Source: Dipteris shenzhenensis
Taxonomy: Eukaryota > Polypodiophyta > Polypodiopsida > Gleicheniales
DNA length: 64,000 nucleotides
Direction: 5' to 3' (one strand)
Assembly: GCA_047967505.1 (NCBI GenBank)
Contig: CM106541.1
A program made the position numbers and the translations under genes. The notes below the pieces were generated by a model. It was not told the origin of the DNA and did no database searches. It saw only the letters and a list, made by a program, of their open reading frames with translations. Positions 1 through 12,780 of the stretch are shown one piece after another. Within the stretch, counting starts at the first letter, position 1. Each line of letters begins with the position of its first letter.

Positions 1-80
1 ATGAACAAGGGTCATAGGATAAATAATTAATTAAAGTTTAGAAGAAAGAAAAATTGGTTTTTGCTTTATAAAAAAAGAAA

Positions 81-1366
81 TTAGGGAGAGTATTGGGATA
101 AAGTATCCATCTCATCGGTGTCCTTGTGGTCTATCTCTTTTTCATAGCCTGTGGTTAGATCTGCTTGAAGCTGGAAATAGGCCATGAAATGCTTATTTTC
201 AATAATATTGGTGGAGTTGCCTTTTCTTAGGAGATCCTCAAATAAATATCCCATCCTGCACAAGGTGACCTCCCAACCTGCCGGCAGCAAATTCTCCATC
301 ATGGTAAGCAAGAGACTCCCACTTTTTGCAGGACTTCCGTAGTTGTTTTTTTGATAATGTATGGACCTGGGAATATCTTGCTCTTCTAGCATCAATCTCA
401 AATTATTTGAATTCCCTCTTATGTTCTTTTGTAAAGAGTGATCAGGGTTGGGACTCTGCATACATAGAAAGAATGATTCAAGAGTTTGAATCGCTATGCC
501 ACATTCTCTCTTGCCTCTCTTTGCTGCATAAACACCACTATAGATCTTCAAATCTGATGAATATGCTCGCTCTAGAGTAACCTGCATGGCTTCTTTGTCT
601 TTTTTATCAACAAATATGACAATGTTACAAATCGCCACTTTGCTAATGGTGGTATATACTATTCTATCAATGAAGTTATGGATATCATCGCTAGAAACTT
701 CATTGATAAAGAATAGTTGTGGCTTATCCCATGCTGACTCAGTCTTAAAGAAGTCATCTTCTGAGACTCCCCTGAAGTTGACAAGCTTTCCAGACTCTGC
801 CGTAACCTCTACATTGAATTGAAAGCTTTGGTGCATATCTGTTGGCATTCTTATCTCGCTGATTAATCTTTCCACATATGCAACCACCTGTTGTGGGATC
901 TCTTTTCTCATATAAGAGGTTACTATTTCCGACCCATCTTCATCCTTTTTAATCCACCTGTTGGCCCATAGCTTTACCTTGGGTGTTGACAAAGAAGTTA
1001 TATGCTTCACCACATTATAGTCAATGTTGCAATGAGTAAGTGGAATTTGTTTCTCTGACAGCAAATACTTGATGGCACTATGCACTGCATCACGCCTCAC
1101 CTGTACATTGATGCATTCTTCCATGTAGTGGTCTTTGTCTTTTTTTCCAAAAAACCATTCTTTCTTTAAAATTCTTTGTGCTGCCATGGATGCATACTTA
1201 TCAGGTAAGTACTTTACAGGCCTCCACATCCTTGCCGTCAACTCCTTCTTATCCATTACCTTTGACTTGCCGGAGATAAACAAAGGAGCTTCATAGGTCA
1301 GCTGTCCACGCTCACAAGCAATGCACGTTTCAAGCATCTCATTGAACACTTCAACAGGACGAAATT
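81..1366 (-). CDS. Unrecognised protein, 5' end lost in GA microsatellite
   Basis: I do not recognise this protein. The minus-strand frame is open for about 430 residues from the end of the CT/GA tract (near 1366) to a stop at 81-83. The frame continues upstream through the microsatellite to 1649, but there it encodes only Arg/Glu/Lys/Ser simple repeats that are unlikely to be genuine protein. The non-repetitive part has ordinary globular composition, starting with a Cys pair (CIACERG) and containing a hydrophobic strand followed by acidic residues (NIVIFVDKKDKE), a CGIAIQ segment and an acidic C-terminus rich in Asp and Glu. No transmembrane segment or signal peptide is visible. It has no internal stops, so it is either a young or selected copy, or the last exon of a larger gene whose upstream part was replaced by the repeat. 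A domesticated or transposon-encoded protein is possible. No neighbouring gene helps with function. Confidence 0.5.
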
Positions 1367-1745
1367 TCTCTCTCTCTCCCTCTCTCTCTTTCTCTCTCTC
1401 CCTCTCTCTCTTTCTCTCTCCCTCTCTCTCCCTACTCTCTCCCTCCCTCAAGTAGCCACGGCCCCCAAGAGATCCGCTTCTCTCTCTTAATCTCTCTCCC
1501 CCTCTCTCCTCTCTCTTTACCAGCTTCTCTCTCTTAATCTCTCTCCGCCTCTCTCCTCTCTCTTTCTTTCCCTCCCTACTCTTCTCTCTCTTAATCTCTC
1601 TCCGCCTCTCTCCTCTCTCTTTCTTTCCCTCCCTACTCTTCTCTCTCATTTAAGGAGCCCCTCTTCTCTGTGTGAATCTCTCTCTCTCTCTCCCTCTCTT
1701 AAGGAGCCCCTCTTCTCTCTCTTAATTTCTCTCTTTCCCTCCCTC
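1367..1745. repeat. CT/GA microsatellite tract
   Basis: Nearly pure CT and CCCT runs are broken by recurring ~50-60 bp units containing CTCTCTTAATCTCTCTCC and AAGGAGCCCCTCTTCTC. The units at about 1500-1650 repeat almost exactly. It abuts the 5' side of the minus-strand coding block at 81-1366 and probably truncated it. Confidence 0.85.
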
Positions 1746-2412
1746 CCTATTCTCCCATTTCTCAAATTTACAAACTCGAATATAAATAAAAAACTAATTA
1801 AAATAGAACTCAAAAACTCAAATAAGAAACTAATTTAAAAAGAATTGTAATGCCTTCTAAAAGACCACCCTCCTCAAAAACTTTAAGAATAAACTAATTG
1901 AAAAAGAATTATAAGTAAAGAAAAAGAATTACAATACGAATTTTAAGAAATAGAACTCAAAAACCTTAACAAGAAACTAATTGAAAAGAATTGTAAGTAA
2001 AGAAATAGAATTACAAGACGAATAAAAAAGAATGCAAGTACCTGGAAAAAGTGAAAAAAGTAAGGCTCGGCTTATCCTTTCTCTTCCGCTCTTGGTTGCT
2101 TCAATGAAACGAGGAGAGAGTTAAAACTAGTCCACTCCTACACATAAATTTGAATTTTCAAAAAAGAGAGGGAAATTTGAATTCATTATAAATTTGAATT
2201 CAAATTTGTGTTCAACATTCTTCTTGTACTTTCTTCTTATACGTTCCTTTTGAATTCAAATTTATGTTCAACATTCTTCTTGATACTTTCTTCAACATTC
2301 TTCTCGATTCTCGTAAGTCCTTTTCATTCTCGTAAGTCCTTTTCATGTAAGTCCTTTTCATTCTCGTAAGTCCTTTTCATTCTTCTCGTAAGTCAAATCT
2401 TATTTTTCGTTC
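1746..2412. other. AT-rich spacer with a short GTAAGTCC tandem repeat
   Basis: No gene is seen. From about 1780 to 2040 there are loose repeats of an AAAAAGAATT/AACTCAAAAAC motif. At 2300-2395 a ~19 bp unit containing CTCGTAAGTCCTTTTCATT recurs about five times. AATTTGAATTCAAATT-type inverted sequences lie at 2150-2260. Confidence 0.6.
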
Positions 2413-4700
2413 TTGCTCGTGATAGTAAGTCAAATCCTCCTCTCCCATCTCTCTCTCTCCTTCTCTCTCTCTCCTCTCTCTCCTCTCCTTCCCTCCATCC
2501 ATCCCTCGACCCAATCCTCTCCTCCAACCTCCTTCCCTCCCCTCCCTCCGCCGCCAAAACTCCTCCCTTCCCTCCGCTCTCCCTCCTTCCCCAAAATCCC
2601 CCTCCCCTCTTGCTACCCTTCCCCTCTCCCATCGCCTAACCTCTTCCTCCCCTACCCCTTTTTCCCCCTACCCCTTTTAACCTTCCTCCCTTTTCCCCAC
2701 CCCCCTTGGCGACCCCCCCAACCTTTCCACCCTCTTCCCCACTCTCCCTTTGGCCCCCCCTCCCTCCTTCCTTGGCGACCCCCCCCTCCTCTCACCCAGC
2801 TCCCCCTCCGCCCTCCCTGGGGCTGGCCGCCAGCCCCCCCCTCTCCTCACTCCCTGGGCTGGCGGCCGCGGCCGCCAGCCCCCCCCCCCTCCTCTCACCC
2901 ACCCCCCCCCCCTTCGCAACCCACCCATCCCCCCCCTTCACTCTCCCTGGCTGGCGGCCGCGGCCGCCAGCCCCCCCCCCCTCTCCTCTCTCCCCCCTCC
3001 TCTCACCCAGCCCCCCCCTCTCCTCTCTCCCTGGGCTGGCGGCCGCGGCCGCCAGCCCTCCCCCCCTCCTCTGACCCAGCCCCTCCCCCTCTTCACCCTC
3101 CCCCCCCCTTCCCAACCCACCCATCCCCCCCTTCACGCTCCCTGGCTGGCGGCCGCGGCCGCCAGCCCCCCCCCTTCCTCTCACCCAGCCCCCCCCCTTC
3201 TCCTTCCTCTCTCCCTAGGCTGGCGGCTGCGGCCGCCAGCCCCCCCCCCCTCCTCTTACCCACCCCCCACCCCTCCCCCCCCTCCTCTCACCCAGCCCCT
3301 CCCCCTCTTCACCCTCCCCCCCCCCTTCCCAACCCACCCATCCCCCCCCTTCACGCTCCCTGGCTGGCGGCCGCGGCCGCCAGCCCCCCCCCCTCCTCTC
3401 ACCCAGCCCCCCCCCCCTCTCCTTCCTCTCTCCCTAGCGGCCGCCAGCCCCCCCCCCTCCTCTCACCCACCCCCCACCCTCACACTCCCGCCCCCCCTTC
3501 GCAACCCACCCATCCCCCCCCTTGACCCTCCCTGGCTGGCGGCCGCGGCCGCCAGCCCCCTCCCCCCCTCTCACCCAGGGGGGTCTTCACCCTCCCGCCC
3601 CCCCCCCCTTCGTGACCCACCCATCCCCCCTTCACCACCCTCCCTGGCTGGCGGCCGCGGCCGCCAGCCCCCCCCCCTCTCACCCAGCCCCCCCCCTGCC
3701 TCTCCTCTCACCCAACCCCTTCGCAACCCCCTCTCCTCTCTCCCTGGGCTGGCGGCCGCGGCCGCCAGCCCCCCCCCTCCTCTCACCCAGCCCCCCTCTC
3801 TTCGCTCTCCCCCCCCCCTTTCGGAACCCACCCTCCCTGGCTGGCGGCCGCGGCCGCCAGCCCCCCCCCCCTCCTCTCACCCAGTCCCCCCCTCTTCACC
3901 CGCCCCCCCCCTTTCGCAACCCCTCCCCCACCCCCCCTTCCCCCCCTCAGCCGCTCCCCCACCCTCCCGGGCTGGCGGCCGCGGCCGCCAGCCCCCCCTC
4001 TTCACCGCGCCCCCCCCCTCCCCCTCTCAGCCGCGCACCCCCTCCCTCCTCCCCCCTTTCAGCCGCTCCCTCACCCTCCCTGGCTGGCGGCCGCGACCGC
4101 CAGCCCCCCCTCTTCACCCTCCCCCCCCCTCCCCCCCTCAGCCGCGCCCCCCTCCCTCCCCCTCTCCCCCCCTCTTCACCCGCCCCCCCCCTTTCGCAAC
4201 CCCTCCCCCACCCCCCCTTCCCCCCCTCAGCCGCTCCCCCACCCTCCCGGGCTGGCGGCCGCGGCCGCCAGCCCCCCCTCTTCACCGCGCCCCCCCCCTC
4301 CCCCTCCTCCCCCCCTCCCCCCCTCCCTCCTCCCCCCCTTCAGCCGCTCCCTCACCCTCCTTGGCTGGCGGCCGCGGCCGCCAGCCCCCCCTCTTCACCC
4401 TCCCCCCCCCTCCCCCCCTCAGCCGCGCCCCCCTCCCTCCCCCTCTCAGCCGCTCCCCCCTCCTCTCAGCTGCGCCCCCCCTCCCCCTCTTAGCCGCTCC
4501 CCCCTCCTCCTCTCAGCCCCCCTCTGCACCCACCCGCTTCCCTCCCACCCGCCGCGCCAGCCTCCCCTCCCACCCCGTTCCCTCACACCCACCTCCCTCT
4601 TCGCCCCTTCTTCCCCTCCCTTCCTCCTCCCTCCCGTCCCACCCTCTTCCTCCCCTCCTTTCCTCCTCCCTCCCCTCCCCTGAACCTTTCTCTCTCTAAT
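2413..4700. repeat. C-rich minisatellite with a recurrent 22 bp GC palindrome
   Basis: Polypyrimidine (C/CT) DNA interrupted by a perfect 22 bp palindrome with core GCGGCCGCGGCCGC and flanks GCTG/CAGC. Full-length copies start at 2858, 2950, 3035, 3145, 3219, 3363, 3535, 3647, 3748, 3840, 3971, 4083, 4251 and 4364. Those at 3219 and 4083 differ by one base; partial copies lie near 2820 and 3435. Spacing is 74-172 bp. Segments such as TCACCCAGCCCCCC and TTCGCAACCCACCCATCC recur between copies, so the whole ~100 bp unit is a degenerate tandem repeat. The long proline-rich ORFs here, in several frames and on both strands, are a by-product of composition. Confidence 0.9.
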
Positions 4701-5669
4701 TTCTCTCTCTTCAAATTTTAAAAAAGAAACTAGAAAAAAAAGTTTGCAAGTACCAGTTTGTAAGTTTGCTCTTTCTTGCTTTCTTGCTCTTCCTTCCTTG
4801 CTCTCTTGATCGTCCTTGCTTTCTTGCTTGAATGAAATGAGGGGAGAAAGAATGAATGAAGGAAGACTATATATAAGAAAAATTAGGTTTTCCTCCTCCT
4901 CTCCTATTGGCTTTCCATTCCTCCCCTCTCTCCTATTGGCTTTTCATTTATCTCCTCTCCCATTGGCTCCCATTACTCCCCCTCTCCTATTGAACCCCCA
5001 TCCCTCATCCATTAGCCCTCCTCCCATCCATCCATTTCTTCTTCCTCCCCATTGCCACCACTCCCATCCCACATTTCCACCACGTCCCATTTTCCAAAAT
5101 CCCATATTTCCCCATCTCACCCTCCTCTTTTTCATCCCCTATTAACTTCCTCACTCATTTCACTCCCTTATTAGCCTACTCCCCTATTACCTTCCCCTCT
5201 CCCATTCCATTCTTCCCTCCCCACTCTCACTTCCACTTCCCATTACTCACTTGCCATTTAAAAACTATTAATATATTATTATACTATTTTTTATACTAAT
5301 TATCATACACCCTTATTACTTCCCTATCCTATTCCACTCCTCCCTCCTCATTCCCACTTCCACTTCCCATTACTCACTTGCTATACACATTTGCAAACTA
5401 TTAATATATTATTACATGATTTTTTATACTATTTGTAAACTTACATATGGGCAAAATCACAGGTGTCAAAGCGATCCTATTGTGGTCATACAACAACTGT
5501 GCTTTTATTCAAGGGTATATTTATCCTCATCAACAAGCTTATTTACTCAAGGTATGAAGTGCATAATTTGTGCACTAGGTGTTTACTTTGTGCCAAAATT
5601 GTTTGCCACACACACACACACATATACATATACCGAGAATTTTCTAATATTATCGCATCTACATTTCTC
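4701..5669. other. Pyrimidine-rich spacer with a ~130 bp direct duplication
   Basis: No gene is seen. CCTCTCCTATTGGC-type blocks fill 4890-5220. A segment with CCCATTACTCACTTGC followed by an AT-rich stretch occurs near 5240-5310 and again near 5370-5440. A CTATATATAAG TATA-like string lies at about 4868, but nothing downstream supports a promoter. Confidence 0.5.
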
Positions 5670-8600
5670 CAATGGGCACAAAACTTTGTACACTCCTCAA
5701 CCTAGGTCTTATTGACTTGCATACAAAGTGGTGCACCCATCTCATAAGTACTTGTTCGGATAACACACCTCCTATGTATTTTATGACGATTGTGCATAAC
5801 ACTAGGAACAAAATGGTGTATCATGTGAGACAGACTATGCAAAGCATATCCAATGGACACAAGACTTTACACGTTCCTCAACCTAGGCAGTATTGACTTG
5901 TGTGCAAAGTGGCATTCCCATCCGATAAGTACTTGTTTGAAAAATACACCTACGATCGTGTTTTTTGACGATTATGCATGACACTAAGGCAATAATGGTG
6001 TTTTATGCTTGATCGACAATGCAAAGCATATCCGATGGGCACAATACTTTGCACACACCTTCAACTAGGTAGAATCCACTTACATGCAAAGTGGCATGCC
6101 CATCCCATAAGTGCTTGATCCTATAACATACCTAGAAACGTGTTTTTTGACGGATGTGCATGACACTAGAGTAAAAATAGTATTTAATGCTCGATAGACC
6201 ATGCAAAGGATATCCGATGGGCACAAAACTTTTCGTACGCCTCAACCTAGGTGGTATTGAAATGTTCTCAATGAGGCACACCCATCTGATAAGTACTTGG
6301 TCAGATAACACACCTAATGGCGTGTTTTTTTGTGAATGTGCATGTCATTAGGAAAAAAATGATGTATAATGCGTGATCGACCATGCAAATCATATCCGAT
6401 GGTGACAATACTTTGCACGCACCTCAACGTAGTTAAAACAGACTTGCGTGCAAAGTGGAGCCCCCATATGATAAATATTTATTTGAATAACACACCTATG
6501 GCCGTGTTTTTATATGGTTGTGCATGACACTAAGGCAAAAACGGTGTGTTATGCTTGATCGACAATGCAAAGCATATCCGATGGGCACGATACTTTGCAC
6601 ACACCTTCAACTAGGTGTAATTGACTTACATGCAAGTGGCACGCCCATCGCATAAGTGCTTGATCAGATAACACACCTAGCAGTGTGTTTTTTTACGAAT
6701 GTGCATGGCACTAAGGCAAAAATGGAATTTAATGCTCGATCGACCATGCAAAGCATATCCGATGGGCACGATACTTTGCACACACCTTCAACTAGGTGGA
6801 ATTGACTTACATGCAAAGTGGCATTCCCATCGCATAAGTGCTTGATCGGATAACACACCTAGCAGCGTGTTTTTTTACGGATGTGCATGGCACTAAGGCA
6901 AAAATGGTATTTAATGCTCGATCGACCATGCAAAGCATATCCGATGGGCATAATACTTTTCCTATACCTCAACCTAGTTGTTATTAAAATGTTGTCAAAG
7001 AGGCACATCCATCCGATAAGTACTTGGTCAGATAACATACCCAAGGGCGTGTTTTTTTGCGGATGTGCATACCACTAGGGAAAAAATGGTGTATAATGCG
7101 TGATCGACCATGCAAATCATATCCGATGGTGACAATACTTTGCACGCACCTCAATGTACTTAAAACGGACTTGCGTGCAAAGTGGAGCCCCCATCTGATA
7201 AGTACTTATTTGAATAACACACTTATGGCCGTGTTTTTATATGATTGTGCATGACACTAAGGCAAAAACGGTGTGTTATGCTTGATCAACCATGCAAATC
7301 ATATCCGAAGGTGACAATACTTTGCACACACCTCAAACTAGTTGAAACGGACTTGCGTGCAAACTAGAGCCCCCATCCGATAAGTACTAGTTTGAATAAC
7401 ACATCTAGGATTTAATGCTTGATCCACCATGGCAAAGCATATCCGATGGGCACAATACTTTGCACATACCTTTAACTAGGTGGAATTGACTTACATGCAA
7501 AGTGGCACGCCCATCGCATAAGTGCTTGATCAGATAACACACCTAGCAGCGTGTTTTTTTACGGATGTGCATGGCACTAAGGCAAAAATGGAATTTAATG
7601 CTCGATCGACCATGCAAAGCATATCCGATGGGCACGATACTTTGCACACACCTTCAACTAAGTGGAATTGACTTACATGCAAAGTGGCATTCCCATCGCA
7701 TAAGTGCTTGATCAGATAACACACCTAGCAGCGTGTTTTTTTACGGATGTGCATGGCACTAAGGCAAAAATTGAATTTAATGCTCGATCGACCATGCAAA
7801 GCATATCCGATGGGCACGATACTTTGCACACACCTTCAACTAAGTGGAATTGACTTACATGCAAAGTGGCATTCCCATCGCATAAGTGTTGATCGGATAA
7901 CACACCTAGCACCGTGTTTTTTTACGGATGTGCATGGCACTAAGGCAAAAATGGAATTTAATGCTCGATCGACCATGCAAAGCATATCCGATGGGCACGA
8001 TACTTTGCACACACCTTCAACTAAGTGGAATTGACTTACATGCAAAGTGGCATTCCCATCGCATAAGTGCTTGATCGGATAACACACCTAGCAGCGTGTT
8101 TTTTTACGGATGTGCATGGCACTAAGGCAAAAATGGAATTTATTGCTCGATCGACCATGCAAAGCATATCCGATGGGCATAATACTTTACCTATACCTCA
8201 ACTTAGGTTGTATTAAAATGTTGTCAAAGAGGCACACCCATCCGATAAGTACTTGGTCAGATAACATACCTAAGGGCGTGTTTTTTTGCGAATGTGCATA
8301 CCACTAGGGAAAAAACGGTGTATAATGCGTGATCAACCATGTAAATCATATCCGATGGTGACAATACTTTGCACGCACCTCAACATAGTTAAAACGGACT
8401 TGCGTGCAAAGTGGAGGCCCCATCTGATAAGTATTTATTTGAATAACACACCTATGGCCGTGTTTTTATATGGTTGTGCATGACACTAAGGCAAAAACAG
8501 TGTGTTATGCTTGATCGACAATGCAAAGCATATCCGATGGGCACAATACTTTGCACACACCTTCAACTAGGTGGAATTAACTTACATGCAAAGTGGCACG

Positions 8601-11600
8601 CCCATCGCATAAGTGCTTGATCAGATAACACACCTAGCAGCGTGTTTTTTTACGGATGTGCATGGCACTAAGGCAAAAATGGTATTTCATGCTTGATCCA
8701 CCATGCAAAGCATATCCGATGGACACAATACTTTGCACATACCTTTAACTAGGTGGAATTGACTTACATGCAAAGTGGCACACCCATCGCATAAGTGCTT
8801 GATCAGATAACACACCTAGCAGCGTGTTTTTTTACGGATGTGCATGGCACTAAGGCAAAAATGGAATTTAATGCTCGATCGACCATGCAAAGCATATTCG
8901 ATGGGCACGATACTTTCCACACACCTTCAACTAAGTGGAATTGACTTACATGCAAAGTGGCATTCCCATCGCATAAGTGCTTGATCGGATAACACACCTA
9001 GCAGCGTGTTTTTTTACGGATGTGCATGGCACTAAGGCAAAAATGGAATTTAATGCTCGATCGACCATGCAAAGCATATCCGATGGGCATAATACTTTAC
9101 CTATACCTCAACTTAGGTTGTATTAAAATGTTGTCAAAGAGGCACACCCATCCGATAAGTACTTGGTCAGATAACATACCTAAGGGCGTGTTTTTTTGCG
9201 AATGTGCATGCCACTAGGGAAAAAACGGTGTATAATGCGTGATCGACCATGTAAATCATATCCGATGGTGACAATACTTTGCACGCACCTCAACGTAGTT
9301 AAAATGGACTTGCGTGCAAAGTGGAGGCCCCATCTGATAAGTATTTATTTGAATAACACACCTATGGCCGTGTTTTTATATGGTTGTGCATGACACTAAG
9401 GCAAAAACAGTGTGTTATGCTTGATCGACAATGCAAAGCATATCCGATGGGCACAATACTTTGCACAAACCTTCAACTAGGTGGAATTAACTTACATGCA
9501 AAGTGGCACGCCCATCGCATAAGTGCTTGATCAGATAACACACCTAGCAGCGATCAACCATGCAAAGCATATCCGATGGGCACAATACTTTGCACATACC
9601 TTTAACTAGGTGGAATTGACTTACATGCAAAGTGGCACGCCCATTCCATAAGTGCTTGATTGGATAACATACCTATCAGCGTGTTTTTTTACGGATGTGC
9701 ATGAAACTAGAGCAAAAATAGTATTTAATGGTCGATCGACCATGCAAAGCATATCCGATGGGCACAATACTTTGCACACACCTTCAACTAGGTGGAATTG
9801 ACTTACATGAAAAGTGGCACGCCCATCGCATAAGTGCTTGATCAGATAACAAACGTAGAAGTGTGTTTTTTAACGGATGTGCATGGCACTAAGGCAAAAA
9901 TGGTATTTAATGCTCGATCGACCATGCAAAGCATATCCGCGATTGGCACGATCCTTCAACTAGGTGGAATTGACTTACATGCAAAGTGGCATTCCCATCG
10001 CATAAGTGCTTGATCGGATAACACACCTAGCAGCGTGTTTTTTTACGGATGTGCATGGCACTAAGGCAAAAATGGTATTTAATGCTCGATCGACCATGCA
10101 AAGCATATCCAATGGGTATAATACTTTTCCTATACTTCAACTTAGGTCGTATTAAAATGTTGTCAAAGAGGCACACCCATCCGATAAGTACTTGGTCAGA
10201 TAACATACCTAAGGGCGTGTTTTTTTGCGGATGTGCATACCACTAGGGAAAAAACAGTGTATAATGCGTGATCAACCATGCAAATCATATCCGATGGTGA
10301 CAATACTTTACACCTCAACCTAGTGGAAACGGACTTGCATGCAAATTGGAGCCCTTATCCGATAAGTACTAGTTTGAATAATACACCTAGGACCGTGTTT
10401 TTTCATGGTTGTGCATGACACCAAGGCAAAAACGGTGTCTTATGCTTGATCGACAATGCAAAGCATATCCGATGGGCACAATACTTTGTACACACCTTCA
10501 ACTAGGTGGAATCGACTTACATGCAAAGTGGCACACCCATCCCATAAGTGCTTGATTGGATAACATACCTAGCAGCGTGTTTTTTGACGGAACTGCATGA
10601 CACTAGAGTAAAAATAGTATTTAATACTCGATTGACCATGCAAAGGATATCTGATGGGCACAATACTTTTCACACACTTTCAACTAGGTGGAATTGACTT
10701 ACATGCAAAGTGGCATTCCCATCGCATAAGTGCTTGATCGGATAACACACCTAGGATCGTGTTTTTTTACGGATGTGCATGGCACTAAGGCAAAAATGGT
10801 ATTTACTGCTCAATCGACCATGCAAAGCATATCCAATGGGCATAATACTTTTCTCATACCTCAACCTAGGTGGTATTAAAATGTTGTCAAAGAGGCACAC
10901 CCATCCGATAAGTACTTGGTCAGATAACATACCTAAGGGCGTGTTTTTTTGCGGATGTGCATACCACTAGGAAAAAAACGGTGTATAATGCGTGATCAAC
11001 CATGCAAATCATATCCGATGGTGACAATACTTTGCACACACCTCAACCTAGTGGAAACGGATTTGCATGCAAATTGGAGCCCTTATCCGATAAGTACTAG
11101 TTTGAATAACACATCTAGGACTGCGTTTTTTTATGAATGTGCATGACACTAAGATAAAAACGGTGTTTTATGCTTGATCGACAATGCAAAGCATATCCGA
11201 TGGGCACAATACTTTGCACACACCTTCAACTAGGTGGAATCGACTTACATGCAAAGTGGCACGCCCATCCCATAAGTTTTTGATTGGATAACATACCTAG
11301 AAGCGTGTTTTTTGACGGATGTGCATGACACTAGAGCAAAAATAGTATTTAATGCTCGATCGACCATGCAAAGCATATCCGATGGGCACAAAACTTTTCA
11401 TATGCCTCAACCTAGGTGGTATTGAAATGTTCGCAATGAGGCACACCCATCCGAAGAGTAATTGGTGAGATAACACACCTAGTAGCGTGTTTTTTTACGG
11501 ATGTGCATGGCACTACGGCAAAAATGGTATTTAATGCTCGATCCACCATGCAAAGCATATCCGATGGGCACGATACTTTGCACACACCTTCAACTAGGTG

Positions 11601-12780
11601 GAATAGACTTATATGCAAAGCGGCACGCGCATCCCATAAGTGCTTGATTGGATTACATACCTAGCAACGTGTTTTTTGACGGATGTGCATGACACTAGAG
11701 CAAAAATAGTATTTAATGCTCGATCGACCATGCAAAGCATATCCGATGGACACAAAACGTTTCTTACGCCTTAACCTAGGTGGTATTGAAATGTTCTCAA
11801 TGAGGCACACCCATTCGATAAGTACTTGGTCAGATAACACACCTAATGGCGTGTATTTTTGCGGATGTGCATATCATTAGGAAAAAAATGGTGTATAATG
11901 CGTGATCGACCATGCAAATCATATCCGATGGTGACAATACTTTGCACGCACCTCAATGTAGTTAAAACGGACTTGCGTGCAAAGTGGAGCCCCCATCTGA
12001 TAAGTACTTATTTGAATAACACACCTATGGCCGTGTTTTTATATGGTTGTGCATGACACTAAGGCAAAAACGGTGTGTTATGCTTGATCGACAATGCAAA
12101 GCATATCCGATGAATACAATACTTTGCACACACCTTCAACTAGGTGTAATTGACTTACATGCAAAGTGGCACGCCCATCGTATAAGTGCTTGATCAGATA
12201 ACACACCTAGCAGCGTGTTTTTTTACGGATGTGCATGGCACTAAGGCAAAAATGGTATTTAATGCTCGATCGACCATGCAAAGCATATCCGATGGGCACG
12301 ATACTTTGTACACACCTTCAACTAGCTAGAATCGACTTACATGCAAAGTGGCATGCCCATCCCATAAGTGCTTGATCCTATAACATACCTAGAAACGTGT
12401 TTTTTGACGGATGTGCATGACACTAGAGTAAAAATAGTATTTAATGCTCGATAGACCATGCAAAGGATATCCGATGGGCACAAAACTTTTCGTACGCCTC
12501 AACCTAGGTGGTATTGAAATGTTCTCAATGAGGCACACCCATCCGATAAGTACTTGGTCAAATAACACACCTAATGGCGTGTTTTTTTGCGGATGTGCAT
12601 ATCATTAGGAAAAAAATGGTGTATAATGCGTGATCGACCATGCAAATCATATTCGATGGTGACAATACGTTGCATGCACCTCAACGTAGTTGAAACGAAC
12701 TTGCATGCAAAGTGGATCCCCCATCTGATAAGTACTTATTTGAATATCACACCTATGGCCGTATTTTTATATGGTTATTG
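5670..12780. repeat. ~181 bp tandem satellite array, about 39 monomers
   Basis: A head-to-tail array with a period of 180-183 bp. For example, the CATATCCGATGG anchor recurs at about 6028, 6210, 6392, 6574, 6754, 6935 and 7118. Each monomer carries ATGCAAAGCATATCC or a close variant, a segment like TAAGTGCTTGATCGGATAAC, and a run of T after GCGTG. Monomers fall into types (GCAAAGCATATCCGATGGGC against GCAAATCATATCCGATGGTG) that alternate in blocks, giving higher-order repeats of ~910 bp (five monomers, 8110 to 9020) and ~725 bp (four monomers, 10049 to 10773 and 11859 to 12587). Copies at both edges are more diverged. The length fits plant centromeric or subtelomeric satellites, but function cannot be read from sequence. 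The ~65-residue ORFs inside are by-products. Confidence 0.95.

Noticed and set aside
2413-4699. Proline-rich ORFs up to 649 residues in several plus frames and Gly/Arg-rich ones on minus
   Set aside because: Open in all frames because the tract lacks A and T. No codon structure, no domains, and the repeat unit is not a multiple of three.
5670-12780. CRISPR-like array
   Set aside because: The period is ~181 bp with repeats and no unique spacers, and the host is a eukaryote; it is a satellite.
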